Below are positions 1 to 7,055 of a stretch of 51,193 nt of DNA, piece after piece. Each line of letters begins with the position of its first letter. Within the stretch, counting starts at the first letter, position 1. The DNA lies in assembly GCA_051654865.1 (NCBI GenBank), contig JBOFYV010000059.1, forward strand, positions 1-51,193, read 5' to 3'. Source of the stretch: JBOFOR01 sp051654865. GTDB taxonomy: Bacteria > Bacillota > Clostridia > Peptostreptococcales > Peptostreptococcaceae. The translations under genes and the position numbers were made by a program. The notes under the pieces are model-generated. The model was given only the letters and a program-made list of their open reading frames with translations, searched no databases and was not told where the DNA came from.

Positions 1-378
1 ATTGATAATAGCAATAAAAAAGGAATTGATTACATTAGTGAATACTTTAATACAAAATTTAAATTCTTTAGAGATAATCCACTTTATTCAAAAATTATTG
101 AAAATGCAATATTAGATAATATGGAAAGTAGTAAAGAAATGATAAAAGAATTTGAAGACTACAACTACATACTTATCTATGAAGTAATAAAAAATATAGA
201 AATTAACCCAAAATTTGATAGAGAAAAAGCTTTTGAATTAATAGTTATGATAAGTGAAAAATTAGAAGAAAAACACTTAAAAAATATTGATATAGTAGAT
301 AAAGAAACTGCAATTGAAGAGTTTAGAAAAGACCATAAGATAATGATTGAAATGGTATTTACAGGAATAGATAAGTAA
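1..378 (+). CDS. TetR/AcrR-type regulator, C-terminal part (cut by window start)
   Basis: The frame is open from the first base to the stop at 376-378, so this is the last 125 codons of a gene that starts outside the window. The visible protein is all-helical, acidic and lysine-rich, and it ends in a helix with the motif MIEMVFTGID. That layout resembles the ligand-binding and dimerisation domain of TetR-family repressors. The DNA-binding domain is not visible, so the family is inferred. A cation antiporter gene starts 15 bases downstream on the same strand, so the two are probably cotranscribed, and the regulator may control the antiporter. An ATG at 121 exists but is only an internal methionine, because the frame continues upstream. 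Confidence 0.6.
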   Translation: MDNSNKKGIDYISEYFNTKFKFFRDNPLYSKIIENAILDNMESSKEMIKEFEDYNYILIYEVIKNIEINPKFDREKAFELIVMISEKLEEKHLKNIDIVDKETAIEEFRKDHKIMIEMVFTGIDK

Positions 379-393
379 AGGAGACGAAGTATA

Positions 394-1659
394 ATGTTTA
401 AACAGATTATATTATTAACTATATTTTTAATAATAGCATTTTTAGTTGGAAAATTAGTTTCAAAAATACAGCTTCCAGCAATACTTGGATGGCTAATAAC
501 AGGTATGATAATAGGTCCACATGCACTTAATTGGATGAATGAGAGTATGATGGATGCGAACTGGTTCCATCTATTATGTAATGTAGGTGAAGTACTTGTA
601 GGTATGTTAATAGGTAGTGAACTAATATTAAGAGAAATGAAAAAGTCAGGTAAGCAAATAGTCACTATATGTATGTTTGAAGGTATGATGGCATTTATAT
701 TAGTTACCATAGCTTTCTTTATATTTGCAGATGTACCACTTTCAATAGCATTTGTATTTGGCGCAATAGCATTAGCTACAGCTCCAGCACCATCTTTATC
801 AATAGTTAAAGAATACAATGCAAAAGGTCCTGTCTCAAAAACATTAATACCACTTGCTGCACTTGACGATATGTTAGCAGTACTTGTGTTTTTCATTGTA
901 ATTGGATTAGTTTCAGGATCAATGACTGGAGAAGAAGTAAAGATACTTCCTATACTAATGATGCTAGTAGTTCCATTAGCAATAGGTGGATTTACGGGGA
1001 TTTTGGCAGCAAAATTCTTAAAGAAAGAATCTTCCAAACAAGTTACTATTTTAAAGACAGCAGTATTAATAGGTATTACTATTATAATAGGTAGATATGT
1101 AAATGATAATATAATACAAGTTAACCTTTTATTATCAGGAATAGCATTTGCTGCTATGATAGCTAACATCGTAGAAGAAGAAAGATTACATCAAATACTA
1201 TTAGCGATAAATCCTATAATAGGAATAGCATTAGTAATAATGATTGTAAACATGGGAGCACCTCTAGATTATAATTTAATATTAGGAGCAGGTGTACTAA
1301 CGGCTATATATATTATAGCAAGAGCTATAGGAAAAATATCAGGAGCATATATTGGAGGTAAATTATCAAAGGCAGATGATAATGTATGTAAATACTTAGG
1401 TCTAACACTTTTACCTCATTCTGGAGTGTCACTTTTATTTACAGGAATAGCAGTAGGAAGTTTAGCTCCATTTGTTCCAGAATATGCTACTATGATACAA
1501 GGTACTATTGCAGCAGCTGCTGTTATTAATGAAGTTATAGCTGTATTTTTAGCTAAGCAAGCATTTAAATTAGCTGGTGAAATAGGGCATAATGATATGT
1601 TAAGGGAAGCAGATACTTTTATATTAGAAGAAGCTGTTACAGAACAAAGAAGTAAATAG
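394..1659 (+). CDS. CPA2-family cation:proton antiporter
   Basis: This 421-residue, very hydrophobic protein has about 12 predicted membrane segments and no cytoplasmic TrkA-N domain. The N-terminal segment (KLVSKIQLPAILGWLITGMI) is typical of the KefB/NhaS-like Na+/H+ exchanger fold. The APAPSLSIVKE and LDDML stretches in the middle match the region where the family carries its ion-binding acidic residues. The expected role is exchange of Na+ or K+ for H+ across the cytoplasmic membrane. The start is supported by AAAGGAG about 10 bases upstream. The gene follows a TetR-type regulator closely, and a long palindromic repeat (1675-1772) lies right after the stop. The ion specificity cannot be read from the sequence. 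Confidence 0.85.
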   Translation: MFKQIILLTIFLIIAFLVGKLVSKIQLPAILGWLITGMIIGPHALNWMNESMMDANWFHLLCNVGEVLVGMLIGSELILREMKKSGKQIVTICMFEGMMAFILVTIAFFIFADVPLSIAFVFGAIALATAPAPSLSIVKEYNAKGPVSKTLIPLAALDDMLAVLVFFIVIGLVSGSMTGEEVKILPILMMLVVPLAIGGFTGILAAKFLKKESSKQVTILKTAVLIGITIIIGRYVNDNIIQVNLLLSGIAFAAMIANIVEEERLHQILLAINPIIGIALVIMIVNMGAPLDYNLILGAGVLTAIYIIARAIGKISGAYIGGKLSKADDNVCKYLGLTLLPHSGVSLLFTGIAVGSLAPFVPEYATMIQGTIAAAAVINEVIAVFLAKQAFKLAGEIGHNDMLREADTFILEEAVTEQRSK

Positions 1660-1674
1660 ATTATATATTATACT

Positions 1675-1772
1675 TAGCCCGCAAATGTGGGCCCGCGATG
1701 ATGGTTATTATATAAGCCTTCCTTCCGCCCTTTTGGGAAAGTCGGTGCGGCTTATATAATAACCATCATCGC
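1675..1772 (+). repeat. Long-hairpin repeat element, copy 1
   Basis: Perfect 24-bp inverted arms lie at 1695-1718 and 1749-1772 around a 30-base loop (1719-1748). The loop starts TTCCTTCC, ends GTCGGTGC, and can fold a small inner stem. The 5' flank TAGCCCG is at 1675-1681, followed by an extra small hairpin (GCCC/GGGC) found only in this copy. It sits between convergent genes. Three more copies are at 22582-22660 (inverted), 41823-41904 and 44147-44233. It could act as a transcription terminator, but the conserved loop and lack of a T-run suggest a dedicated element. Confidence 0.85.
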
Positions 1773-1821
1773 TCAAGCTATATACTATCTTCAGCAATCT
1801 CTAATTCAAATCATTTCAAAA

Positions 1822-2025
1822 TTAAAATTCAAATATAAATAACTCATCAATAGGAGTTTTTAATTCTTTAGAAATCCTCATTGCTAATTCTAATGAAGGG
1901 TTGTATTTAGCATTTTCTAAACGAGCTATAGTTTCTCTTCTAACACTAACTCTATTAGCTAACTCTTCTTGTGTTAGTTCATTGAACTGTCTATATTTTT
2001 TTAGATTACTAATAAACTTAGCCAT
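1822..2025 (-). CDS. Small XRE-family transcriptional regulator
   Basis: This 67-residue protein is almost entirely a Cro/C1-type helix-turn-helix. It has the recognition-helix motif RRETIARLENAKYNPSLELAM and the family ending KELKTPIDELF. GGGGAA about 8 bases before the ATG supports the start. It lies 3 bases downstream of a small membrane-protein gene on the same strand. This YozG-like regulator plus integral membrane protein pairing is very common in Firmicutes. The pair is probably autoregulated through the palindrome upstream of the membrane-protein gene (2412-2454). The targets are unknown. Confidence 0.85.
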   Translation of the reverse strand: MAKFISNLKKYRQFNELTQEELANRVSVRRETIARLENAKYNPSLELAMRISKELKTPIDELFIFEF

Positions 2026-2028
2026 TTT

Positions 2029-2391
2029 CTAATTCCCCATGTCAAATTTATAAGTTAAAAATGCCCATAAATTTATTGATATTGCAAAGGTAAGAGCTAT
2101 AATCAATACTTGTAGTCTATATAGTGTAAGTAGATCGACTGTATATAGCCTTATAAGAACACTTGACACAACTGCCAATACGAACCCAGTATAAAGAGCT
2201 ATTGAACCTGCTTTATTTTTATTTAAGATTAATCTTTCATCCTCACAATCACCTAATTTATTCCACCAATAATAAGATAAATAAGCAAACCAACCAAATG
2301 ATAAAAGGGCCAATGGGTCACCGTTTATTTCCTTAAATCCTAGAAATCCAAATAATGTGAATAGTATTGAATACTTGTTTAAACTTTTCAT
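2029..2391 (-). CDS. Small integral membrane protein paired with XRE regulator
   Basis: This 120-residue protein has about four hydrophobic segments: residues 5-20, 25-45 (including WFAYLSYYWW), 62-82 and 90-112. A short charged loop (GDCEDERLILNKNKAG) separates the two halves. The arrangement resembles DUF3796-type or multi-TM proteins that precede a small XRE repressor. The upstream minus-strand sequence has AAAGGGGGAT about 10 bases before the ATG. The function is unknown. The XRE gene follows with a 3-base gap, so the two are cotranscribed. Confidence 0.75.
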   Translation of the reverse strand: MKSLNKYSILFTLFGFLGFKEINGDPLALLSFGWFAYLSYYWWNKLGDCEDERLILNKNKAGSIALYTGFVLAVVSSVLIRLYTVDLLTLYRLQVLIIALTFAISINLWAFLTYKFDMGN

Positions 2392-2411
2392 AAATAAAAT
2401 CCCCCTTTATT

Positions 2412-2454
2412 AATGTGATATATTTATATCTCTATATTACATATATATCACATT
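2412..2454. promoter_or_regulatory. Palindromic operator upstream of XRE/membrane-protein pair
   Basis: AATGTGATATAT at 2412-2423 is repeated in perfect inverted orientation at 2443-2454 (12-bp arms, 19-base spacer). The site is about 20-60 bases upstream of the minus-strand membrane-protein start. It is a plausible autoregulatory site for the XRE protein encoded in the same operon. This is inference from position and symmetry. Confidence 0.5.
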
Positions 2455-2576
2455 AGATTTGATTTTATGAATAAATATCAAATATTTATATAAATAAAAA
2501 TTACAGATAGTAGCTATGGTTAGCTTTTAATATTTGGTATAATTTAGAGTAAGATTGTTTTTAGGGAGGATTTGAT

Positions 2577-3026
2577 ATGGGATTAGATGAATTTTGGGAA
2601 GATTTTATAGAAAAAACAAATAGAAGTATAAATACTAAGTATGTTGATTGTTTTCATTTTGAATTAAGTGAAAAATTAGCTAATGAATTATTAAATCTAG
2701 TACTTAAAGGTCAAAAGAAAGCAACAGCAAGTAGCTTATACGCTTATGAAAAAGAAGGTGAGAGAATTCCTCAAGTTGGTGATTTGAACATAGTAACAGA
2801 TTGGGAGGGAACTACTAAGTGTATAATTGAGACTACAAATGTAATGATTATTCCATTTAAGGAGATTACATTTGATATATGTAAGAGAGAGGGAGAGGAT
2901 GATACTCTAGAATCCTGGAGAGAAGGTCATACTAATTTTTTCACAAAAGAAGGAGAAGAGCTAGGTTATATTTTCACAGAAGATATGCCTGTTGTTTTTG
3001 AGGATTTTAGAGTGATATTTAAGTAA
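2577..3026 (+). CDS. ASCH-domain protein
   Basis: This 149-residue protein matches the ASCH (DUF984/YhfF-like) family layout. It has an N-terminal helical part, then the conserved basic GQKKATAS segment at about residues 45-52, an acidic turn with PQVGDLNIV, and a C-terminal VVFEDFRVIF strand. ASCH domains form a PUA-like beta barrel and are thought to bind RNA or modified nucleotides; some members hydrolyse modified nucleosides. Here only the fold can be claimed. AGGGAGG 8 bases before the ATG fixes the start. A TATAAT lies at about 2539, so the gene probably has its own promoter. Confidence 0.85.
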   Translation: MGLDEFWEDFIEKTNRSINTKYVDCFHFELSEKLANELLNLVLKGQKKATASSLYAYEKEGERIPQVGDLNIVTDWEGTTKCIIETTNVMIIPFKEITFDICKREGEDDTLESWREGHTNFFTKEGEELGYIFTEDMPVVFEDFRVIFK

Positions 3027-3035
3027 TTATATTAG

Positions 3036-3212
3036 ATTTTAGTAACTGATGCTATAGTTATAAAAGCAATTTATGCAATTGTAAAGGGCTATAAAATCGA
3101 AGAATTTTGGAAGACGCCATTTATAAAAAATGTATGTGTAACAATAATAGAATGTAATAAAAAGAATTATAAGATTATATTAGAAGCAGATACATCACAC
3201 GCTAGTAGTTAG
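3036..3212 (+). pseudogene. Remnant of a histidine-phosphatase (phosphoglycerate-mutase-like) gene
   Basis: Between two intact genes, a frame starting directly after a stop (3033-3035) and ending at TAG 3210-3212 translates to ILVTDAIVIKAIYAIVKGYK, then EEFWKTPFIKNVCVTII. This resembles the C-terminal third of cytoplasmic histidine phosphatases, whose usual wording is VTHG.VIKAI...FW..PF. The catalytic His of the VTHG motif is replaced (VTDA), and there is no start codon, RBS or N-terminal two thirds. It is probably a decayed gene fragment. Confidence 0.6.
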
Positions 3213-3253
3213 TATAAGATAATTTGAAAATATTTAAATGGGGGGATAAATTT

Positions 3254-3988
3254 ATGGAATTTACAAGAGATTTTGTTAATAATAAAGGTGTAAATATTCA
3301 CTATATAGATAACAATATAAAAAATTCAAACAATACAACACTGCTAATATGCCCAGGACTATCAGAAACAGCAGAAGATTATATAAATCTAATGAGTAGT
3401 ATAAAGGATAGAAGATGTGTAGCACTTTCATTTAGAGGAAGAGGATGCAGTGATATACCAGAAAATGGATATGGTTTAATTGACCATATCAAAGATATAC
3501 AATCTGTAGTTAATCACCTAGGGCTAGATAGGTTTTGTATAATGGGGATATCTAGAGGTGTGTCTTACGAACTTGGGTATGCTATAAAGCACTATAGTTC
3601 ACTTAAAGGGATAATTATAGGAGAATACCCACCTGTACATAAACAGATGCCTAAAGGTTGGGCAAAAGAATCGATGGATTTTTATAATGAATACTGTGAA
3701 TCTATATCTATAACATACGAAGTATTAAAATCGATAGAAGATGAGTCAACTCAAGTTAATTTTAATAATAATTTAAAAGACATAAAGTGTCCAACATTAA
3801 TTCTAAAGGGTGAATTAGAAGAGAGTCTTTTAAGTAATGAGGATATTGTTGACTATGTTAATAATTTAGGTAGCCGTAGTATTAGAATTGAGAAATTTGC
3901 AAAGGTTGGACACAATTTAATAACTGAAGATTTTGATGGACTAGTTAACGTTATAAATAGCTTTTTATTGAATGTAGATAAGTCTTAA
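3254..3988 (+). CDS. Alpha/beta hydrolase
   Basis: This 244-residue cytoplasmic protein has an alpha/beta-hydrolase fold. It shows the strand and oxyanion region TTLLICPGLSETAEDY, the nucleophile elbow GISRGVS with Ser as nucleophile, and a C-terminal VGHNLITED carrying the catalytic His. An acidic residue in the ILKGELEESLL stretch is the likely third member of the triad. The start is the ATG at 3254, preceded by GGGGGGA; an upstream in-frame TTG at 3224 lies before that RBS and is rejected. The substrate is unknown. A hairpin at 4035-4065 follows the gene. Confidence 0.85.
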   Translation: MEFTRDFVNNKGVNIHYIDNNIKNSNNTTLLICPGLSETAEDYINLMSSIKDRRCVALSFRGRGCSDIPENGYGLIDHIKDIQSVVNHLGLDRFCIMGISRGVSYELGYAIKHYSSLKGIIIGEYPPVHKQMPKGWAKESMDFYNEYCESISITYEVLKSIEDESTQVNFNNNLKDIKCPTLILKGELEESLLSNEDIVDYVNNLGSRSIRIEKFAKVGHNLITEDFDGLVNVINSFLLNVDKS

Positions 3989-4034
3989 TTGATATATTTA
4001 GCCATCGAAGCTTTACATTGTAAATATCATAAGT

Positions 4035-4065
4035 AGAGAGGTAGGCTTATATACGCTACCTCTTT
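4035..4065. terminator. Hairpin between convergent genes
   Basis: AGAGGTAG (4037-4044) pairs with CTACCTCT (4056-4063), extended by weaker pairs outward. It lies between the plus-strand hydrolase stop and the minus-strand XRE-desulfoferrodoxin stop, and it is suited to terminate transcription from both sides. Confidence 0.55.
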
Positions 4066-4079
4066 AAAATAGTTTAAAT

Positions 4080-4664
4080 TTATACAATTTGATAATATAA
4101 TCCGTGGTTTGTACAGTAGTGATACAATTTACCATGACCGGATTTTCTAAATCTAAACTGCATATTCCACTCAGGATATTGCTTTACAACAAGAGCTCTA
4201 TCACCTTTAACATAGGCAACAAAAGAAATGTAATGCTCCTTTTTCATTTCGTGATTAGTCGTAACGTATAATTCATCTTCTACAGGTTCAACGATTAATC
4301 TATGAATATCATCTACTTTCTTTGCTTCTAAAGCATCTAATTTTTTACCACAACAAGATATTTCAGGGTTACCTGTTGCATTTATCATATTACCACACTG
4401 TGTACATACGTAAAATTTTAATTTGTTCATATTTCCTCCCACTATATCATTTGAATTTATTTCACCAGATAAAAGATCATTAATATTAATACCTAGTATT
4501 TCTGATAACTCAGGAACTAGAGAAATATCGGGACAGCCAATACCTCTTTCCCATTTGCTTATTGTTTTATCACTTATATTCATAATATCCGCAAGTTGTT
4601 TTTGTGTCATCTGCTTTTCTTTTCTAAGTTCAAATATCAACTTGCCAATTTTTTTACAATCCAT
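4080..4664 (-). CDS. XRE regulator fused to a desulfoferrodoxin/superoxide-reductase-like domain
   Basis: The protein has 194 residues. Residues 5-65 are a Cro/C1-type HTH (QKQLADIMNISDKTISKWER). Residues 84-107 are a desulforedoxin-like rubredoxin knuckle with Cys87, Cys90, Cys104 and Cys105. Residues 117-194 match the superoxide-reductase centre II domain, with candidate ligands His121, His138, His144, Cys184 and His187; their spacing closely follows desulfoferrodoxin. This suggests a regulator carrying iron sites that could sense or reduce superoxide; the link to redox control is inference. The start is taken as the ATG at 4664, with AGGTG 6 bases upstream; GTG 4673 and ATG 4670 overlap the RBS. 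An internal SD and ATG at 4430 could yield the metal domain alone. Confidence 0.8.
   Translation of the reverse strand: MDCKKIGKLIFELRKEKQMTQKQLADIMNISDKTISKWERGIGCPDISLVPELSEILGININDLLSGEINSNDIVGGNMNKLKFYVCTQCGNMINATGNPEISCCGKKLDALEAKKVDDIHRLIVEPVEDELYVTTNHEMKKEHYISFVAYVKGDRALVVKQYPEWNMQFRFRKSGHGKLYHYCTNHGLYYQIV
4428..4440 (-). promoter_or_regulatory. Internal Shine-Dalgarno and ATG inside the XRE-desulfoferrodoxin gene
   Basis: Read on the minus strand, GGGAGG is followed 5 to 6 bases later by ATG (4430-4428), exactly at the linker between the HTH and the iron domain (Met79). Initiation here would make a 116-residue free-standing desulfoferrodoxin-like protein (4430 down to 4080) beginning MNKLKFYVCTQCG, the usual start of that family. 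Use of this start is not proven. Confidence 0.5.
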
Positions 4665-4851
4665 TATCATCACCTCATAGTATTAATTTATACTATAATA
4701 AAAATTTAATCAATAAACGTATCGTAGAGTAATGTTTTACTTAACAGAATGTGCGAAATAGTAATATTAGATATAAATTAGGGCTAGATTATTATTGCTA
4801 CTATTTGGTAAACTATTCAATAGAATTAATACAGACAAGGGGTAGGTATAA

Positions 4852-5511
4852 ATGATAGATATAAGAATAGATGAAAAATTGAAAGAAAAATGTAATGTAC
4901 ATATAGCAATAATTGAAGCGAAAGTAAATGTAAGAGAGTCTGATGATAAACTAATACAAATGATAAAAGAAAAATGCAATGAAATAGAAAAAAATATTAA
5001 GCAAGAAGATATACTAAGACTTAAAAATATTGACTCATCAAGAAGAGCATATAAATCATTAGGAAAAGACCCAAGTAGATACAGACTATCATCAGAATCA
5101 CTAGTAAAAAGGGTAGTAAAGGGAATGGGGCTATATTATGTAAATAATATAGTTGAAATAAACAATCTAGTATCACTAGAAAGTTGTTATTCGGTAGGAA
5201 CATATGATTTAGATAAAATAAAAGGTCAAATTGTATTTTCAATAGGAGAGGAAGGCGAAAGGTATGAAGGTATTGGTAGAGGTTCTATAAATTTAGAAAA
5301 ACTACCTGTGTTTAAAGATGATGAAGGTAGTTTTGGAAGTACTACATCAGATTCTATTAAGGCTATGATTACAGATAGGACAAAGCATATATTAATGAAC
5401 ATAATTTCCTTTGATGAAAATGAGAATTTTGAAGATTATATAAAATTGGCTACAACCTTACTTAAAGAATATGCAGATGGAATAATCCTAGATATAAAAA
5501 TAATAAATTAG
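4852..5511 (+). CDS. B3/B4 domain protein (tRNA-editing-like)
   Basis: This 219-residue protein has the conserved core of the B3/B4 domain found in bacterial PheRS beta subunits and in free-standing proteins. It includes RRAYKSLGKDPSRYRLSSE at about residues 63-81, VNNIVEINNLVSLES, and SFGSTTSDS near residue 163. In PheRS this domain edits mischarged tRNA; stand-alone copies are of uncertain role, perhaps hydrolysing misacylated tRNA or related metabolites. The start is supported by AAGGGGTAGG upstream of the ATG. It is monocistronic, with a terminator at 5574-5613. Confidence 0.8.
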   Translation: MIDIRIDEKLKEKCNVHIAIIEAKVNVRESDDKLIQMIKEKCNEIEKNIKQEDILRLKNIDSSRRAYKSLGKDPSRYRLSSESLVKRVVKGMGLYYVNNIVEINNLVSLESCYSVGTYDLDKIKGQIVFSIGEEGERYEGIGRGSINLEKLPVFKDDEGSFGSTTSDSIKAMITDRTKHILMNIISFDENENFEDYIKLATTLLKEYADGIILDIKIIN

Positions 5512-5512
5512 A

Positions 5513-5536
5513 TGAAGTAGATGAAGTAGATGAAGA
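5513..5536 (+). repeat. Short tandem repeat after the B3/B4 gene
   Basis: A 9-base unit GATGAAGTA is repeated directly after the stop codon and decays into GATGAAGAAAG. It is a minor simple-sequence expansion with no evident function. Confidence 0.5.
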
Positions 5537-5573
5537 AAGAATATAGGTATCCGATATAAATTCGTAAATTATT

Positions 5574-5613
5574 AAAAGAGTAAATTATTCTTAGTGGATT
5601 AATTTACTCTTTT
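5574..5613 (+). terminator. Rho-independent terminator of the B3/B4 gene
   Basis: AAAAGAGTAAATTA (5574-5587) pairs perfectly with TAATTTACTCTTTT (5600-5613) around a 12-base loop and ends in T residues. Confidence 0.8.
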
Positions 5614-5655
5614 GTATTATAAAAATGTATTATACAGAATTAAATTAAAAAAGTG

Positions 5656-5727
5656 TTGCAAACGCATGCACAATGATATACAATTAAAAATGGAAACGGT
5701 ACCAGAAACGATACCGAAAACGATTCC
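5656..5727 (+). promoter_or_regulatory. Promoter and LacI/CcpA-type operators of the maltodextrin locus
   Basis: TTGCAA (5656-5661), 17 bases, then TACAAT (5679-5684) forms a sigma-A-type promoter. The -35 lies in a LacI-like TTGCAAACGCATGCACAA. Downstream are three abutting 12-base repeats of the pattern rAAACGrTwCC (5692-5703, 5704-5715, 5716-5727). The first, read as TGGAAACGGTACCA (5691-5704), matches the cre consensus at 12 of 14 positions. Binding by the LacI protein at 9022 and by CcpA is inferred. Confidence 0.6.
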
Positions 5728-5759
5728 AAAAAACATTCAAACAAAAGGGGAGTATAAAA

Positions 5760-6974
5760 ATGTTTAAACGCAAAAGATCAATAGTAGCATTGTTAACATC
5801 AGCTATGATGTCTTTATCACTAGTGGGATGTAGTTCATCATCTGATGAAGCTGGAAATGGAGAAAAGCAGCTGACAGTTTGGTCTCACCTATCAGTTCAA
5901 GAAATTGAAAAGATTGATAAAGTTGCTCAAAAATGGGGAGAAGAAAATGGAGTAAAAGTAAAAATTATAAATGATAAAGGGGAAATGCAAGCATACATAC
6001 AAGCTGCAAATAGTTCAAAAGGTCCAGATATAATGTTTGGATTACCACATGATAACTTAGGAACATTTGAAAAGGCGGGATTATTAGCAGAGGTACCAGA
6101 AGGAGTATTAAATAAAGAGGATTATGCATCAGAACAATTAGTAGATGCAGTTACATTAAAAGGAAAACAATACGCTCTTCCAATCGCACAGGAAACAACA
6201 GCTTTATTTTATAACAAAGATTTAGTTAAAGAAGTTCCAAAAACGATAGAAGACGTAGTTAAGATAGGTAAAGAGAAAGGATTTTTATTTGATGTTGCAA
6301 ATTTCTATCCTTCGTATGGATTTATAGCAGCTAATGGAGGATATGTTTATAAAAATAATAATGGAACTTTAGATCCAGCAGATATAGGACTAGACAATGA
6401 AGGCGCTATAAAAGGATATCAATTCTTACAAGATATGGTTGTTAAAAATAAACTAGTATCAGTTGATATGACGGGGGATATAGCAACAGGTGAATTCACA
6501 TCAGGAAATACTGCATTTTATATATCAGGACCATGGGAAGTGCAACCATTTAAAGAGTCTGGTATAAACTTTGGTGTAGCTCCAATACCTACTTTAGATG
6601 GAAATCCGATAAAATCATTTATAGGAGTTCAAACTGCATTTGTAAGTTCTAAATCTAACAATCAAGAGTTAGCATGGGATTTAACTAAGTATTTAGCAGA
6701 AAATACAAGTGATATATTACTTGAAACAGGAAACAGAATACCTGTATTAAAGTCAGTAACTGATAGTGAAGAATTCGCTAAGAATGAATATATGTTACAA
6801 TTTGCTAAGCAAGCTGAAAATGGTGAACCAATGCCGAATATACCAGAAGTTCAAGCAATGTGGGGTCCAGCTGGAGAGAATATAAGATTATTAATGACAG
6901 AACAATTAACAGCAAAAGAATGTGCAGAGATGACAGTAAAACAAATAGAAGAAGGAATAGCACAACAAAAATAA
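5760..6974 (+). CDS. malE: Maltose/maltodextrin ABC transporter substrate-binding lipoprotein
   Basis: This 404-residue extracellular lipoprotein has a basic signal peptide with lipobox SLVGC (Cys24) and a Ser-rich linker. The mature domain begins QLTVWSHLSVQEIEKIDKVA and carries the MalE-type YALPIAQETTALFYNKDLV and SGPWEVQPFKESGINFGVAP segments. It would deliver maltodextrins to the two permeases encoded next. The start follows AAAAGGGGAG. An imperfect 16-bp hairpin (6986-7024) separates it from the permease genes and may keep expression of the binding protein higher than that of the membrane subunits. Confidence 0.9.
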   Translation: MFKRKRSIVALLTSAMMSLSLVGCSSSSDEAGNGEKQLTVWSHLSVQEIEKIDKVAQKWGEENGVKVKIINDKGEMQAYIQAANSSKGPDIMFGLPHDNLGTFEKAGLLAEVPEGVLNKEDYASEQLVDAVTLKGKQYALPIAQETTALFYNKDLVKEVPKTIEDVVKIGKEKGFLFDVANFYPSYGFIAANGGYVYKNNNGTLDPADIGLDNEGAIKGYQFLQDMVVKNKLVSVDMTGDIATGEFTSGNTAFYISGPWEVQPFKESGINFGVAPIPTLDGNPIKSFIGVQTAFVSSKSNNQELAWDLTKYLAENTSDILLETGNRIPVLKSVTDSEEFAKNEYMLQFAKQAENGEPMPNIPEVQAMWGPAGENIRLLMTEQLTAKECAEMTVKQIEEGIAQQK

Positions 6975-6985
6975 TTACATAAAAA

Positions 6986-7024
6986 TTTTAATAGTAGGCT
7001 AAGTAAAATAGCTTACTATTAAAA
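6986..7024 (+). terminator. Intercistronic hairpin between binding protein and permease genes
   Basis: Arms 6986-7001 and 7009-7024 are 16 bases long and complementary except for one G-T pair, with a 7-base loop. It lies within an operon, so partial termination or 3'-end stabilisation of the upstream message is more likely than full termination. Confidence 0.6.
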
Positions 7025-7055
7025 CAACAGAAACAATAGAGGAGGGGGAATATAT

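Noticed and set aside
177..1169. Long minus-strand open frame opposite the antiporter gene
   Set aside because: It is antisense to a well-supported plus-strand gene, lacks an RBS, and its low-complexity Ile/Ser/Asn composition is that of a shadow frame.
1675..1772. Simple Rho-independent terminator
   Set aside because: There is no T-run, the loop is long and conserved in other copies, and copy 4 is followed by a separate true terminator.
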